The translations under genes were made by a program, and so were the position numbers. Shown one piece after another: positions 17,292-28,360 of a DNA stretch of 64,000 bases (position 1 is the first letter of the stretch; each line of letters opens with the position of its first letter). Under the pieces are notes generated by a model, which saw only the letters and a list, made by a program, of their open reading frames with translations, did not search any database and was not told the origin of the DNA. The stretch comes from Halioglobus maricola (GTDB lineage: Bacteria; Pseudomonadota; Gammaproteobacteria; Pseudomonadales; Halieaceae). The stretch is taken from contig NZ_CP036422.1 in NCBI RefSeq assembly GCF_009388985.1, positions 1,564,501 to 1,628,500 on the forward strand, in the 5' to 3' direction.

Positions 17292-18695
17292 ATGGAAAAG
17301 CTTTCTCTCCAGTACAAGCTCATCTACTCGATGGGCAATCTCGGTATCGCGCTGATCACGGTAATGCACACCTCTTTTCTGGTGTATTACTTCTTCCCGC
17401 CTGCCGATTCAGGCATCCCTTATGTCATCCCTCAGAGCGATCTGATTCTGGGCATCACTGTGCTCGGCGCGATCATGACCCTGGGGCGTATTGTCGACGC
17501 CATCCTAGATCCGATTATCGCCAGCTTCAGTGACCGCCTGCAGCACCCGGCAGGGCGGCGGGTGCCGATGATGCGTTGGGCCGCATTGCCGTTTGTAATT
17601 TGCTATCTACTGACTTTCTTCGTGCCAGTGGGCGGCGATATCAGCTACTTAAACGCAATGTGGATGCTGGTTTTCCTTGTGGCCAGCGCGCTCTTCTTCA
17701 CTTGTTACATGATTCCGTTTTACTCGCTGATGGTGGAGTTGGCGAAATCCAGTGATGACAAGGTAGACCTGGGTACTATCAGCAGTGCGTTCTGGTTCGT
17801 GGGTTTCCTGCTGGTGTCGTTTACGCCCGGGCTTTGGTCCGAAGTTGCCGAGATTTTTGGCACTACCAGAGTATGGGGTCTCAAAATCACCTTCATGGGG
17901 TTTGGGGTGCTCGGTTTTATCTGCTTGATGATACCCGCCTTGCTGATCGACGAGACAGCTTTCGCTGACGGGCGCGTCAAGAGCTCGCATCAGAAACTTT
18001 TTCCGGCACTGAAACGCGTTCTGCGCAACCGTAGTTTCGCGTTCTATCTTGGCGCCAATACGTGCTACACCGTCGCCACCGCCATGTTTGAGGCGGGCTT
18101 GATCTACTACGTTACCGTGCTGGCGGTGATGGAGGCAGGCATGAATGGGCCGCTTACTACCGTTGTCGGCGCCCTGACTCTGGCCTGTTATCCTCTGATT
18201 GCGAAAACTGCAAAGAGTCTGGGCAAAGCCTGGGTGTTGAAAGTGAGTCTGCTTTTGTTTGCCGGAACGTTTGTCGTTATTACCTTCCTGGGTATTGGTG
18301 GCATCAGCCCTTATATTCTGTTCGGCCTCGTGGTGGTGCTTTCGCCGTTTGCACAAGCAGGTTTCGGCATTTTGCCGCAGGTAGTTGCCTCTGATTGTGC
18401 AGCTTACGACCAGTACAAAACTGGAGAAGATCATGCAGGGATGTATATTGCGGCCAATGGTTTTTTTCGCAAAGTCGGCGGCACGCTGGGCGTACTCTTT
18501 TTCACGTCCTTCCTGATCATGGGTAAGGATGTTGGCGACGACATGGGGATTCGCCTGGCGACCGCGCTGGGTGCTTTGGTGTGTGTCGTCGGCTTTCTGC
18601 TGATGCGCTATTACAATGAAAACGAAATTCTCAGCTATAACCGGGCACTGGTGGAAGAGGGAACCGCCGCTGCTGCAAGTGAGACAACAGCATGA
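17292..18695 (+). CDS. Sugar:cation symporter, GPH (glycoside-pentoside-hexuronide) family MFS
   Basis: A 467-residue inner-membrane protein with about twelve hydrophobic helices. The early part has GNLGIALITVMHTSFLVYYFF and GRIVDAILDPIIASFSDR, the family's conserved D-P-x-x-G/A-x-x-x-D region, and GRRVPMM follows. It should import sugars or oligosaccharides with Na+ or H+. It opens the island's rightward operon: the stop overlaps the GH105 start (ATGA at 18692). With GH105 and KduI/KduD behind it, the likely cargo is an unsaturated-uronate-containing disaccharide or oligosaccharide. Confidence 0.92.
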   Translation: MEKLSLQYKLIYSMGNLGIALITVMHTSFLVYYFFPPADSGIPYVIPQSDLILGITVLGAIMTLGRIVDAILDPIIASFSDRLQHPAGRRVPMMRWAALPFVICYLLTFFVPVGGDISYLNAMWMLVFLVASALFFTCYMIPFYSLMVELAKSSDDKVDLGTISSAFWFVGFLLVSFTPGLWSEVAEIFGTTRVWGLKITFMGFGVLGFICLMIPALLIDETAFADGRVKSSHQKLFPALKRVLRNRSFAFYLGANTCYTVATAMFEAGLIYYVTVLAVMEAGMNGPLTTVVGALTLACYPLIAKTAKSLGKAWVLKVSLLLFAGTFVVITFLGIGGISPYILFGLVVVLSPFAQAGFGILPQVVASDCAAYDQYKTGEDHAGMYIAANGFFRKVGGTLGVLFFTSFLIMGKDVGDDMGIRLATALGALVCVVGFLLMRYYNENEILSYNRALVEEGTAAAASETTA

Positions 18696-19780
18696 ATGGT
18701 TCTACATTCGAAAGCATCGTCAAAGTTGCTGACACCTATGTCGCCGAGCGCGATCCCACCAAGCTAAGTTGGGCATGGGGAGAAGCGCTGCTGCTTTATA
18801 GCCTGAGCTTGCTGGATGATGAGCTTGGCGAGGAGCGCTATCAGGGATTCTGCCAGGCCTTTGCCGATCACCATCACAGGGTTGGATACTCGGTGGACCA
18901 GTCAGACACCTGTGCGCCGGCACTGATAACTAACGAGCTCTACAAGAAAACAGGTAACCAGAAGTATCTGGAGATGACTCAGGCGGGTATCCATTATCTC
19001 AAGCACGAACCACGCCTGGTCGAAGATCTGATTAATCACAACGGCCACAGCAAGGATTCTCGCGATTATCCGCGTAGCATTTGGGTGGATTCGCTCATGA
19101 TGAGCGGCGTCTTTAGCGCGATTGCTGCCGATGATTTTGACGACGATGAATTGCGCGCTTTTGCCCGCACCCAGCCCGTTCAGTTTGCCCGATATTTGCA
19201 GGATCCAGAGACCAGGTTGTTCCATCACTCCTGGTGGAAAATGTTAAAGCGGCCTTATCCTCGCCAGATTTTCTGGGGCCGCGGTAACGGCTGGGTAGTT
19301 GCATCGCTGTCACTGTTCCTCAACTACGTGGATGATGCAGATACTCGTCGCATTCTGAATGAGGTCTCCGCAGCTCTATTGGAGTGTCAGCGCGATGATT
19401 ACTACTGGGATACGGTGGTGAACAAGCCCGGTGATAATTACCGTGAATCGAGCGCCACGGCCTTGATTGCGGCGGGTTGGCTGAACGGGGTCAATCATGG
19501 CTATCTGGACATCGAGTATGCAGAGCTGGCGCAAAAGGCCTTGCAAGCGATAGCGAACAATATCCGTCACGATGGCGACCGGGCGTATATGACCGAGATT
19601 AGCTTGTGGACCATACCCATGTTCCTGATGCCTTATCGTCTGAAGTATGGCCCATACCCCGGCTATAAATATATCAAGACCGGCGAGAACATTTCCTATG
19701 GTGTAGCTTCACTGATTCTGGCGGGTATCAGCCAGCGGCAATATCATCGCAAGATTAATGGTCATCAAACGGCGGCTTGA
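18692..19780 (+). CDS. Unsaturated glucuronyl/galacturonyl hydrolase, GH105/GH88-like
   Basis: A 362-residue (alpha/alpha)6-barrel hydrolase. IWVDSLMMSGVFSAIA carries the catalytic Asp region and FWGRGNGWVVASL is the YteR-like signature. ESSATALIAAGW and GVASLILAGI complete the barrel. It has no signal peptide, so it works in the cytoplasm. GH105 enzymes release 4,5-unsaturated uronic acid from the ends of oligosaccharides made by polysaccharide lyases. The released sugar rearranges to 5-keto-4-deoxyuronate, which is the KduI substrate encoded four genes on. It overlaps the symporter gene. Confidence 0.88.
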   Translation: MNGSTFESIVKVADTYVAERDPTKLSWAWGEALLLYSLSLLDDELGEERYQGFCQAFADHHHRVGYSVDQSDTCAPALITNELYKKTGNQKYLEMTQAGIHYLKHEPRLVEDLINHNGHSKDSRDYPRSIWVDSLMMSGVFSAIAADDFDDDELRAFARTQPVQFARYLQDPETRLFHHSWWKMLKRPYPRQIFWGRGNGWVVASLSLFLNYVDDADTRRILNEVSAALLECQRDDYYWDTVVNKPGDNYRESSATALIAAGWLNGVNHGYLDIEYAELAQKALQAIANNIRHDGDRAYMTEISLWTIPMFLMPYRLKYGPYPGYKYIKTGENISYGVASLILAGISQRQYHRKINGHQTAA

Positions 19781-19820
19781 GCCCGCTATGCAATCTTTCG
19801 AGAAGGACAAGTCTAGAAAC

Positions 19821-21191
19821 ATGCCAGAGCTGATTTTCCCAAAGGATTTTGTTTTCGGCACGGCGACAGCCGCATATCAGATCGAGGGTGCGTACGCCGA
19901 GGACGGACGCGGCCTGAGTATTTGGGACGAGTTCTCGCACAGGAAGGGTAAAACACACAAGGGTGACAATGGCGATGTGGCCTGTGACCACTATCACCGC
20001 TACCCGGAAGACATTGCGCTGATGGGTGAACTCGGTGTGAATGCCTATCGGATGTCTCTCTCATGGTCGCGCATATTGCCCGAGGGTACCGGCAAGATTA
20101 ATCAGGCGGGTATCAATCACTATCGCCGGGAATTTGATGCGTTGCTGGAAGCCGGCATTACGCCCTACGTAACTCTATTTCACTGGGACCTGCCGCTGGC
20201 ACTTCACAACAAGTACGGTGGCTTCCAGAACCGGCAGGCCGCTCATGACTTTGCCGAGTACGCAGAGGTCGCAGCGAAGGCTTTCGGAGATCAGGTAAAG
20301 CACTGGATCACTTTGAACGAGCCGTGGGAACACTGCGTGATGGGCCACTTTATGGGCGAACACGCTCCCGGCTACCACCGTCCATGGACTTTCATGAAGG
20401 TGATGCACAACCTGCTTTTGGGCCATGCCCTGGGTATGGAGCGTATCCGCGATGTGCTGCCTGACGCTACAGTAGGTATTACAACCAGCCACACACCTGC
20501 ACACCCCTTCACAGACCGTGACAAGGACCATGAAGCAGCAGCGCTAGCGAACGAGTTTCTTAACTTCGTAACCCTAGACCCATTGTACAAAGGGCACTAC
20601 CCAGAAGAGCTCAGTCGGCGTTTTCGTTACTTCAAGCCGGGGGTGGAGACGGGGGATATGGAACGTATCAACGCCCCTATCGATTTTATCGGCGTGAATA
20701 ACTACCAGCGCGAATTTGCGCGTCATACCTACCTGGTGCCATTCCTGAATACCTGGATTGTGGGCGGCACCCAGGGCGCCGAGCGAGATTTTGTGAAAGA
20801 CGGCGTGCAACACACGTCGATGGGCTGGGAAGTCTATCCGGAGGCAATCTATGAAGTCCTCGGCTGGCTGCGCAACGATTACGATAACCCGACTACCATG
20901 ATTACAGAAAACGGTGCAGCGTTTGAGGATGAAGTGATCGACGGCGAAGTGCACGACCCCAAAAGAATGGACTTCCTTGAGGGCTACATGGGGCAGGTGA
21001 AAAGGGCCATGGATCATGGCTCGGACATTACCGGCTATTTTGTCTGGACCCTGATTGACAACTTTGAATGGGCGGCGGGTTTCGCCAAGCGTTTTGGCAT
21101 CATTCACGTGGATCATCAGACGCAGGAGCGGATTATCAAGGGCAGTGGTCGCTGGTACGCTGACCTGATTCGTCGTAGCCAGGCACAATAG
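19821..21191 (+). CDS. Beta-glucosidase/beta-galactosidase-type glycosidase, GH1
   Basis: A 456-residue GH1 enzyme. The acid/base Glu167 is in TLNEPW and the nucleophile Glu363 is in ITENGAA. FVFGTATAAYQIEGA at the N-terminus and GYFVWTLIDNFEWAAGF near the C-terminus are family hallmarks. I chose ATG 19821, where family homology begins, with AGAAGGA upstream; in-frame starts at 19758 and 19788 would overlap or abut the GH105 stop. No signal peptide is seen. With galK and galT in the partner operon, a beta-galactosidase or beta-glucosidase role on the imported oligosaccharide is likely. Confidence 0.93.
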   Translation: MPELIFPKDFVFGTATAAYQIEGAYAEDGRGLSIWDEFSHRKGKTHKGDNGDVACDHYHRYPEDIALMGELGVNAYRMSLSWSRILPEGTGKINQAGINHYRREFDALLEAGITPYVTLFHWDLPLALHNKYGGFQNRQAAHDFAEYAEVAAKAFGDQVKHWITLNEPWEHCVMGHFMGEHAPGYHRPWTFMKVMHNLLLGHALGMERIRDVLPDATVGITTSHTPAHPFTDRDKDHEAAALANEFLNFVTLDPLYKGHYPEELSRRFRYFKPGVETGDMERINAPIDFIGVNNYQREFARHTYLVPFLNTWIVGGTQGAERDFVKDGVQHTSMGWEVYPEAIYEVLGWLRNDYDNPTTMITENGAAFEDEVIDGEVHDPKRMDFLEGYMGQVKRAMDHGSDITGYFVWTLIDNFEWAAGFAKRFGIIHVDHQTQERIIKGSGRWYADLIRRSQAQ

Positions 21192-21203
21192 AGGAACGCC
21201 GTG

Positions 21204-22766
21204 ATGAAGAGCCATCGTTTTATCTCTGTTACCACCAATATCGGCACGGTTGCCATGTTGGTGTTCCTGTATTTTTTTGTCTCGTTTAATGCGCCGGGTT
21301 TGGTCGCTCTATATGCCGTTGTCGCTGTGGCGGTTGTTTATGCGGTTGTGTACCTCACTGCGATAACGCTGTTGCTAAATCGCGTCAATGCTGAGCAGGG
21401 CGGCCCCAGGGCGGGCGCTATTGAGCGGCTTTTGCTGTTGTTACTCTCCATTGTGCTGCTGGCCGTGTTTGTCGATGCAACGGTCATGGACTATTACCAG
21501 CCGCTCTCGCTGTACGATGAAGCGATCGGTCTGTTGGCGCTTTGGTGGTTGCTATTGCTGGTCTCGAACATTGCGGGACTATTCGCTTCCAGATCGGTAG
21601 CGCGCGCATTGCTTGTCGCTACTCTAGCGGCGCTGTTGAGTGCGCCCTTCGCGGCGAGCCTGTGGTGGATAAATGCGCCCTCTGTAAACAGTGAAGTGTC
21701 ACTGGCTGTGGACGTCTATACCGGCGGCGAAGACGGTTACGATATCTATCGCATTCCCGGCATGGTGTTGTTACCTGCCGGCTCTGCACTTGCGGCAGGC
21801 GACCCCCTTGAGAGCGACCGCATTCTGGCGTTTGCTGAAGCCCGCAGAAACGGCGCGCTGGACACGGGCGATATCGATCTGGTCATGAAGGTGAGTGACG
21901 ATGGTGGCCGTAGCTGGAGCGATCAGAAAGTTATTTGCACCCACCGTAAAGATGAGCAACGGGGTAAGTGCGGCAACCCAACCCCGCTATTTGATGAGCG
22001 CGAGGGCAGGGTGGTGCTGGGTTACAATCTCAGTGGCCTCGAGGATGAAGGGCGGCACCACAGCACGGTTGTGATGAGCAGTGACGATGGCGGCCTGAGT
22101 TGGGGCGCCCCGGTGACCATTGCCAGTGACAATTTTGTATTCGGCCCCGGTAAGGGAATTCAGAAGCAGCATCCTCCGCATGCGGGGCGGCTCATGCTTC
22201 CAGGCTACATTCCTGGCTCAGCGGGTGCGTATTACAGTGACGATCACGGAGCAAGCTGGAAGCTGTCCCCATTCTTCGAGGGTGGAAATGAAACAGATCT
22301 GGCCGAGACGGGCGACGGGCGACTCTACCTGTCCACCCGCCATTCCGCGCCCATCGGAAGAGCGCCCAGCCCTAATGGGCGTCTATTCAGTATTTCCAGT
22401 GACGGCGGCGACAGCTGGCCAGCTCTATCGCTGGATGAGGCACTGCCGACGCCGGTGTGTCAGGTGGCAGTGATTAATGGCGACGATGAGGGATTGATAT
22501 TTTCTAATCCCGCCCACATTAAATCCCGTGTAAAATTGACTCTCAGATACAGTGCAGACGCCGGCGCCACCTGGCCTCGCGAGCTACTGGTTTATCCCGG
22601 GCCTACCGGTTATTCCGTTTTGGCCCAGGCCACAGATGGCGACATTCTGGCGTTGTATGAAAATGGCAATATGTCTTATTCCGAGCGTATCAGCATTGCG
22701 CGGATACCGCGTGAATCGCTGTTGCCAAGCAATCAAAATCAAACTGATGTACCTCCAGGAGAATGA
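21204..22766 (+). CDS. Membrane-anchored exo-sialidase-like protein (GH33)
   Basis: A 520-residue two-part protein. Residues 1-155 hold about five hydrophobic helices with no family I recognise. Residues about 165-510 form a six-bladed sialidase domain. It has the YRIP motif, five Asp-boxes of S-x-D-x-G-x-x-W type (DDGGRSW, DDGGLSW, DDHGASW, SDGGDSW, ADAGATW), FAEARR, and a C-terminal Tyr/Glu pair ([13 protein letters not shown]). An odd number of helices would put the catalytic part in the periplasm if the N-terminus is inside. GH33 members cleave sialic acid, Kdn or the related DHA/Kdo acids. ATG 21204 is preferred over GTG 21201 by GAGGA spacing. Confidence 0.85.
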   Translation: MKSHRFISVTTNIGTVAMLVFLYFFVSFNAPGLVALYAVVAVAVVYAVVYLTAITLLLNRVNAEQGGPRAGAIERLLLLLLSIVLLAVFVDATVMDYYQPLSLYDEAIGLLALWWLLLLVSNIAGLFASRSVARALLVATLAALLSAPFAASLWWINAPSVNSEVSLAVDVYTGGEDGYDIYRIPGMVLLPAGSALAAGDPLESDRILAFAEARRNGALDTGDIDLVMKVSDDGGRSWSDQKVICTHRKDEQRGKCGNPTPLFDEREGRVVLGYNLSGLEDEGRHHSTVVMSSDDGGLSWGAPVTIASDNFVFGPGKGIQKQHPPHAGRLMLPGYIPGSAGAYYSDDHGASWKLSPFFEGGNETDLAETGDGRLYLSTRHSAPIGRAPSPNGRLFSISSDGGDSWPALSLDEALPTPVCQVAVINGDDEGLIFSNPAHIKSRVKLTLRYSADAGATWPRELLVYPGPTGYSVLAQATDGDILALYENGNMSYSERISIARIPRESLLPSNQNQTDVPPGE

Positions 22767-22768
22767 CC

Positions 22769-23605
22769 ATGGATCTCGATATCCGCTACGCAGCACACCC
22801 AGATGATGTGAAGCATTACGACACTGAAAAGCTGCGAGAGCACTTTCTGATTGAGTCCCTGTTTCGCCCAGGCGAAGTTCATCTGACATACTCCCACGTG
22901 GATCGCATCATCGTCGGCGGCATTACGCCAGCCGCTGCTCCGCTGACACTTGAAGCGGGCAAGGAGATGGGCGTGGACTATTTTTTTGAACGCCGTGAAG
23001 GCGGCATCATCAATGTCGGTGGTAAGGGCAGTATCACTCTGGACGGCGAGCGCTTTGAGCTGGACAAGCGCGACGGCTTATATATTGGTATGGGTGTAAA
23101 AGAGATCAGTTTTGAGTCTGAATCCGCAGATGCACCGGCGAAGTTCTATTTCAACTGCGCACCAGCGCACCAGTCTTACCCAAACGTGAAAATCGAAATA
23201 TCCCAGGCCAACCCGGTGAAGCTTGGGGCAGATGAAACCTCCAATAAGCGCACGATCTACCAATATGTGCATCCTGCTGTGTGTGAGAGCTGTCAGTTGG
23301 TGATGGGCCTGACCATGCTCGAGCCTGGCAGTATCTGGAACACCATGCCCTGCCACACACATGAACGTCGTATGGAAGTGTATTTCTACTTCGACCTGGA
23401 CGCTGGCCAGAGTGTATTCCACTTAATGGGACAGCCCAAAGAAACACGCCATCTGGTGGTTGCCAACGAGCAGGCCGTCATTAGCCCGAGCTGGTCTATC
23501 CACTCCGGCGCTGGAACCAGCAACTACACCTTCATCTGGGGCATGGTGGGTGAGAATCAGACCTTTGACGACATGGACCACCTGAGCCCGGCAGATCTCA
23601 AGTAG
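22769..23605 (+). CDS. kduI: 5-keto-4-deoxyuronate isomerase
   Basis: A 278-residue cupin-type isomerase converting 5-keto-4-deoxyuronate to 2,5-diketo-3-deoxygluconate. The zinc-site region is [19 protein letters not shown] and the N-terminus has [21 protein letters not shown], both characteristic of KduI. I chose ATG 22769 because AGGAG ends 7 bases before it; ATG 22763 is only one base from that site. It overlaps or abuts the sialidase stop and is followed in the operon by a TIM-barrel isomerase and kduD. Confidence 0.96.
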   Translation: MDLDIRYAAHPDDVKHYDTEKLREHFLIESLFRPGEVHLTYSHVDRIIVGGITPAAAPLTLEAGKEMGVDYFFERREGGIINVGGKGSITLDGERFELDKRDGLYIGMGVKEISFESESADAPAKFYFNCAPAHQSYPNVKIEISQANPVKLGADETSNKRTIYQYVHPAVCESCQLVMGLTMLEPGSIWNTMPCHTHERRMEVYFYFDLDAGQSVFHLMGQPKETRHLVVANEQAVISPSWSIHSGAGTSNYTFIWGMVGENQTFDDMDHLSPADLK

Positions 23606-23615
23606 GGCCCGGACC

Positions 23616-24401
23616 ATGACGCAGTTTGCCCTGCAGACGTTCACTGTCCGCAAGTACCTGAATTCCCCGCAGGCGATCGACACTGGCATGCGGCGTATTC
23701 GGGAGTGTGGCCTGAACGCCATCGAACTTGCCTACGTGAAACTGGAGAAGCCGGAGATGGATGCGATGGCGACCGCCTCGCGAAGTCACGATATCACCGT
23801 GGGCAGTTCCCAGATCACCTTCGACATCCTCAGCAAACGCCGCGAGTGGGTGCTCGAGTTTCACGAGCAACTGGGCTGTCAACGCACTGCTGTCTCGGTG
23901 CTGCCGTTTATGGCGATTCAGGGTGGGCGCGATCGTCTGCTGCGCTTTGCCGATCAGTTGGAGGAACTTGGCAGGTTCTATCGCGAACGTGGCGTGCAGC
24001 TAATGTACCATCACCACGACTTTGAGTTTCGACATTACGGTGACGAGATCGGCCTTGATCTGCTTATGAACAATACCTCTCCGGAGCATGTGGCGCTGGA
24101 GTTGGATACCTATTGGACGGCGCGCGGCGGCAAGTCACCCCAGCAACTGATTACTGATCTCGCTGGCCGGGCGCAGGTAGTGCACCTGAGGGACCTGCGC
24201 CTGAAGAAGAAGCTTTTCAGCCTGGCCCCGACCGATTGTGCTTTGGGTGACGGCAATCTCGATGTCCGCCGCATTGTTAACGCCTGTGTAGAGCAGGGCG
24301 TGAAGTATATGGCCATAGAGCAGGCCACAAGCAATCCCTACGAAGAAGTCGCGCGCAGTGTGGCGCACCTCAAGCAACTAGAATTTAGCGCCTTGTTCTG
24401 A
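23616..24401 (+). CDS. Sugar phosphate isomerase/epimerase (xylose-isomerase-like TIM barrel)
   Basis: A 261-residue TIM-barrel protein of the AP-endonuclease-2/xylose-isomerase-like superfamily. YHHHDFEFRHYG, ALELDTYWTARGG and VVHLRDLR supply the usual metal-binding His, Asp and Glu positions, and YMAIEQATS is the last strand. Its substrate is not identifiable. Its place between kduI and kduD suggests a keto-sugar or unsaturated-uronate intermediate. Confidence 0.85.
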   Translation: MTQFALQTFTVRKYLNSPQAIDTGMRRIRECGLNAIELAYVKLEKPEMDAMATASRSHDITVGSSQITFDILSKRREWVLEFHEQLGCQRTAVSVLPFMAIQGGRDRLLRFADQLEELGRFYRERGVQLMYHHHDFEFRHYGDEIGLDLLMNNTSPEHVALELDTYWTARGGKSPQQLITDLAGRAQVVHLRDLRLKKKLFSLAPTDCALGDGNLDVRRIVNACVEQGVKYMAIEQATSNPYEEVARSVAHLKQLEFSALF

Positions 24402-24420
24402 CGCAAGCGGAGACCTGCAT

Positions 24421-25182
24421 ATGATCCTCGATCAATTCAAACTCGATGGCAAAGTGGCGATTGTCACCGGAGCATCTCGCGGCCTGGGCAAGGGGCTGGC
24501 CCTTGCCCTGGCGGAAGCCGGAGCGGATATTGTCGGTGTCGGCGTGTCCAACTCTGCGGCAACAGGCAAGGCAGTAGAGGCACTCGGTCGCCGCTATCTC
24601 GAAGTGACAGCAGACCTCACTGACAAGGCCTGTGTGGCGGATATCGTCGATAAGACTAAGACTGCATTCGGCCGCATCGATATATTGGTAAACAACGCCG
24701 GCATCATCCGCCGCAACGATTTTGTGGATTTCAGTGAGCAGGATTGGGACGACGTCATGGACGTCAATCTGAAAACCCTGTTTTTCCTGTCACAGGCCGT
24801 CGCCAGGGAATTTATTGCCCAGGGGGAGGGCGGCAAGATAGTGCATATTGCGTCGATGCTCTCTTATCAGGGGGGGATTCGCGTGGCGTCCTACACCTCG
24901 AGTAAGTCCGGAGTGAAAGGTCTGACGATGTTGATGGCGAATGAATTGGCGCAGCACGGTATCAATGTGAACGCGATTGCACCTGGATACATGGCCACCG
25001 ACAACACCGAAGCACTGCGCAGTGACGAGCAGCGCAACACGGAAATACTCGCTCGCATTCCAGCGGGCCGTTGGGGCATTGCAGAAGATCTTGCCGGCGC
25101 AGTGGTTTACCTCTCCAGTGATGCGGGCAGCTACGTGCAGGGGCACACCCTGGCAGTCGATGGGGGCTGGTTGGCGCGCTAA
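24421..25182 (+). CDS. kduD: 2-dehydro-3-deoxy-D-gluconate 5-dehydrogenase
   Basis: A 253-residue SDR that reduces 2,5-diketo-3-deoxygluconate to 2-keto-3-deoxygluconate with NADH. The cofactor motif is TGASRGLGKGLALALAEAGADIVGV. NNAGIIRRN, ASMLSYQGG and the catalytic YTSSK are intact, and NAIAPGYMATDNTEALR plus the C-terminal GHTLAVDGGWLAR match KduD. It is the last gene of the rightward operon. Its stop overlaps the stop of the convergent unknown gene by four bases, with no terminator visible. Confidence 0.93.
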   Translation: MILDQFKLDGKVAIVTGASRGLGKGLALALAEAGADIVGVGVSNSAATGKAVEALGRRYLEVTADLTDKACVADIVDKTKTAFGRIDILVNNAGIIRRNDFVDFSEQDWDDVMDVNLKTLFFLSQAVAREFIAQGEGGKIVHIASMLSYQGGIRVASYTSSKSGVKGLTMLMANELAQHGINVNAIAPGYMATDNTEALRSDEQRNTEILARIPAGRWGIAEDLAGAVVYLSSDAGSYVQGHTLAVDGGWLAR

Positions 25183-27182
25183 AGTGTAACGCTGTGTGTC
25201 AGCCCATCGTAGGCGATCTCAACCTGCTCTGAACCGTAGTCGGTGTTGCCCGCAGGGCATTCATAGCGCGGGTAGTCTGACGTGTTAATCTCGGTACCTT
25301 CAACCCGCAGAGGACCCTCCCAGCCCGCGTTGAATTCACCTACGCTGGGAGATTGGTAGGTAATTGCCAGGCCTTCCACGCGGAGCTCTGCCGAGCTAAC
25401 GGCTTCGATAAAGCGGTCAAAGCTTGTGTAGTCGACACGCCGTCCCATTTCCACCAGCCAGATATTCTGGCGACCCCATGCCACCAATTCACGGCCCGCA
25501 AATTCACCGCCGGCTTTCCAGTGGCATCCGTTGCTGGAGTAGAGCGCGATAAAACCGTCGCCTTTTTCACCGAATACCCAGTTACCGCGTTTAACGACAG
25601 TGTCGAAACGCTCCTGGGGGAAGAAAGCGTGGGTAAACTCCAGCGTTTCAGCCAACAGGATCGTGGGCGCCCTGGGGGTGTTGTAGATGATGGCGGCGAC
25701 GTTGCGATGCTGCAGGGCACGGGGCATGAAACCATTGCCATGCCAGAATCCGTCTGGCGCCTTGTCGCCCCAGCCGCCCGGGTGAGTGGTAAAACACACT
25801 GCCTCGTCATCCAGAGTTGCTTGCCAGATGTGGTGCTGGTCACCGCCGTAGGAAGGGCGATAGTCCTGGGCACTGCTGAGCATGTAGTCCGGGGTACGGA
25901 ATGTGTGGATGTTCACCTCGGTCATGGCATTGCGCGAGATGTCCTTGCGCAAAATCCAGGAGACCAGCCGGGTCAGGCCAATACGGCGACCTACACGAAT
26001 AGACGTTCTAAAGGGCGCAAATTCGAGGAAAAACTGATTCTGCCACCAGTTGAATTCGTCCAGCATCAGGGCCATGTGGTCGATGGTCTTTGGGTGACAG
26101 TAGCCGCCGTATGAAAGCAGGCCCATGGCACTTTCGGTATCCATTTTGCCGTAGCCCCATTTGGCGGCGTCGTCGAAGCTGATGCTTGCACGCTGGCGTG
26201 ACTCCCACGCATCGCGTTCGGTGTCGTTGGCAATGCGGTACAGCACTTCGGGCATGCGGTAGCCAGACAAGGCAAAATATACAGCGCTCATATTGTCTTC
26301 ATTGGCAAAGGCGCCCAGGCCGAACATCAGCTTGGATGTGTCGGTTGTCGACTCTTGATAGGGGTTCAATTTTTCCCTGGTGTAACTGCGACCATGACTA
26401 CAGCTGAACAGCCCTTTGTAGCTGTTCACTGCCATGTCGTAGAGCATCAGATCTACCACCTTTCCCGCACGCTCACCCAGTTCGCGGTCAGCGGCAAAGT
26501 CGAGCATATTAAGAAGCGGGGGGAAGTCCTCGTCGTAGTAGACATGGGACAGCCATTCACTGAAGCCGGTACGGAAACGCAGCTCCAGCCACTTTTCGAT
26601 ACGCTTCGCCGCGCGGGCTTGCTTGGTGCTGCCCAGATCGCCTGAGTTGGTGAACACATCTTCGGGATAGAGCTGGCCAGCGAGGTATTCACAGGTGCTG
26701 AAAATAATATGGTGGTTTTCAGTCCAGTAGCACATGGAGTCAATGCCCGGCTCATCTGGCCAGTATTTGAATCCGAGGATTGTACTGTGAGCGCGGGTGC
26801 GAAACTTGTCAGAAAGTGCGGGGCTGTCCCATAGCTGCAGGCGGATACGCAACAGGCCGGCCATGATGAAATCAGCGCAGTCATAGCGATGATCGATATA
26901 GTCGAGAGCCGCAAACAGGATGCCCTCATGCACCGCGGTTCTTCCTTCACTGATGCGAATCAGTTCGTAGAAAAATCCTTTTACCGTATCAACCCCGGGG
27001 TTGTTTAAAGCGAACTCGACAAACGCTGAGCGACGATCCTCATAGTTCTCGGCGAAAGACTCGGTACAAAATGCATCGAGGCTTCGCTCGGTGGGATAGC
27101 CTTCGGGGGCTGGGCCGATATTACCGAGTTTGAAGTCCTGCACGCCGGACGTCGCGGCGAACTCATGGTTGTAGTCAGTCAT
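25179..27182 (-). CDS. Unrecognised 667-residue protein, possible toroid-type polysaccharide lyase or hydrolase
   Basis: I do not recognise the family. Residues about 40-420 look all-helical and rich in Trp and Tyr, and the remainder looks beta-rich (HIWQATLDDEAVCFTTH, WVFGEKGDGFIALYSS). That is the (alpha/alpha)-toroid plus beta-sandwich layout of heparinase-type lyases. WTENHH with N156-H157, followed some 50 residues later by GFSEWLSHVYY (S208, E209, Y215/Y216), recalls the Asn-His-Tyr arrangement of those lyases; this is analogy, not homology I can prove. No signal peptide, so cytoplasmic. It is the last gene of the leftward operon with galK and galT, in an island that has GH105, kduI and kduD but no recognisable lyase. 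Confidence 0.8.
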   Translation of the reverse strand: MTDYNHEFAATSGVQDFKLGNIGPAPEGYPTERSLDAFCTESFAENYEDRRSAFVEFALNNPGVDTVKGFFYELIRISEGRTAVHEGILFAALDYIDHRYDCADFIMAGLLRIRLQLWDSPALSDKFRTRAHSTILGFKYWPDEPGIDSMCYWTENHHIIFSTCEYLAGQLYPEDVFTNSGDLGSTKQARAAKRIEKWLELRFRTGFSEWLSHVYYDEDFPPLLNMLDFAADRELGERAGKVVDLMLYDMAVNSYKGLFSCSHGRSYTREKLNPYQESTTDTSKLMFGLGAFANEDNMSAVYFALSGYRMPEVLYRIANDTERDAWESRQRASISFDDAAKWGYGKMDTESAMGLLSYGGYCHPKTIDHMALMLDEFNWWQNQFFLEFAPFRTSIRVGRRIGLTRLVSWILRKDISRNAMTEVNIHTFRTPDYMLSSAQDYRPSYGGDQHHIWQATLDDEAVCFTTHPGGWGDKAPDGFWHGNGFMPRALQHRNVAAIIYNTPRAPTILLAETLEFTHAFFPQERFDTVVKRGNWVFGEKGDGFIALYSSNGCHWKAGGEFAGRELVAWGRQNIWLVEMGRRVDYTSFDRFIEAVSSAELRVEGLAITYQSPSVGEFNAGWEGPLRVEGTEINTSDYPRYECPAGNTDYGSEQVEIAYDGLTHSVTL

Positions 27183-27205
27183 TGGGCTCTATTATTGCTT
27201 ATACA

Positions 27206-28352
<1,147 letters not shown>

Positions 28353-28360
<8 letters not shown>

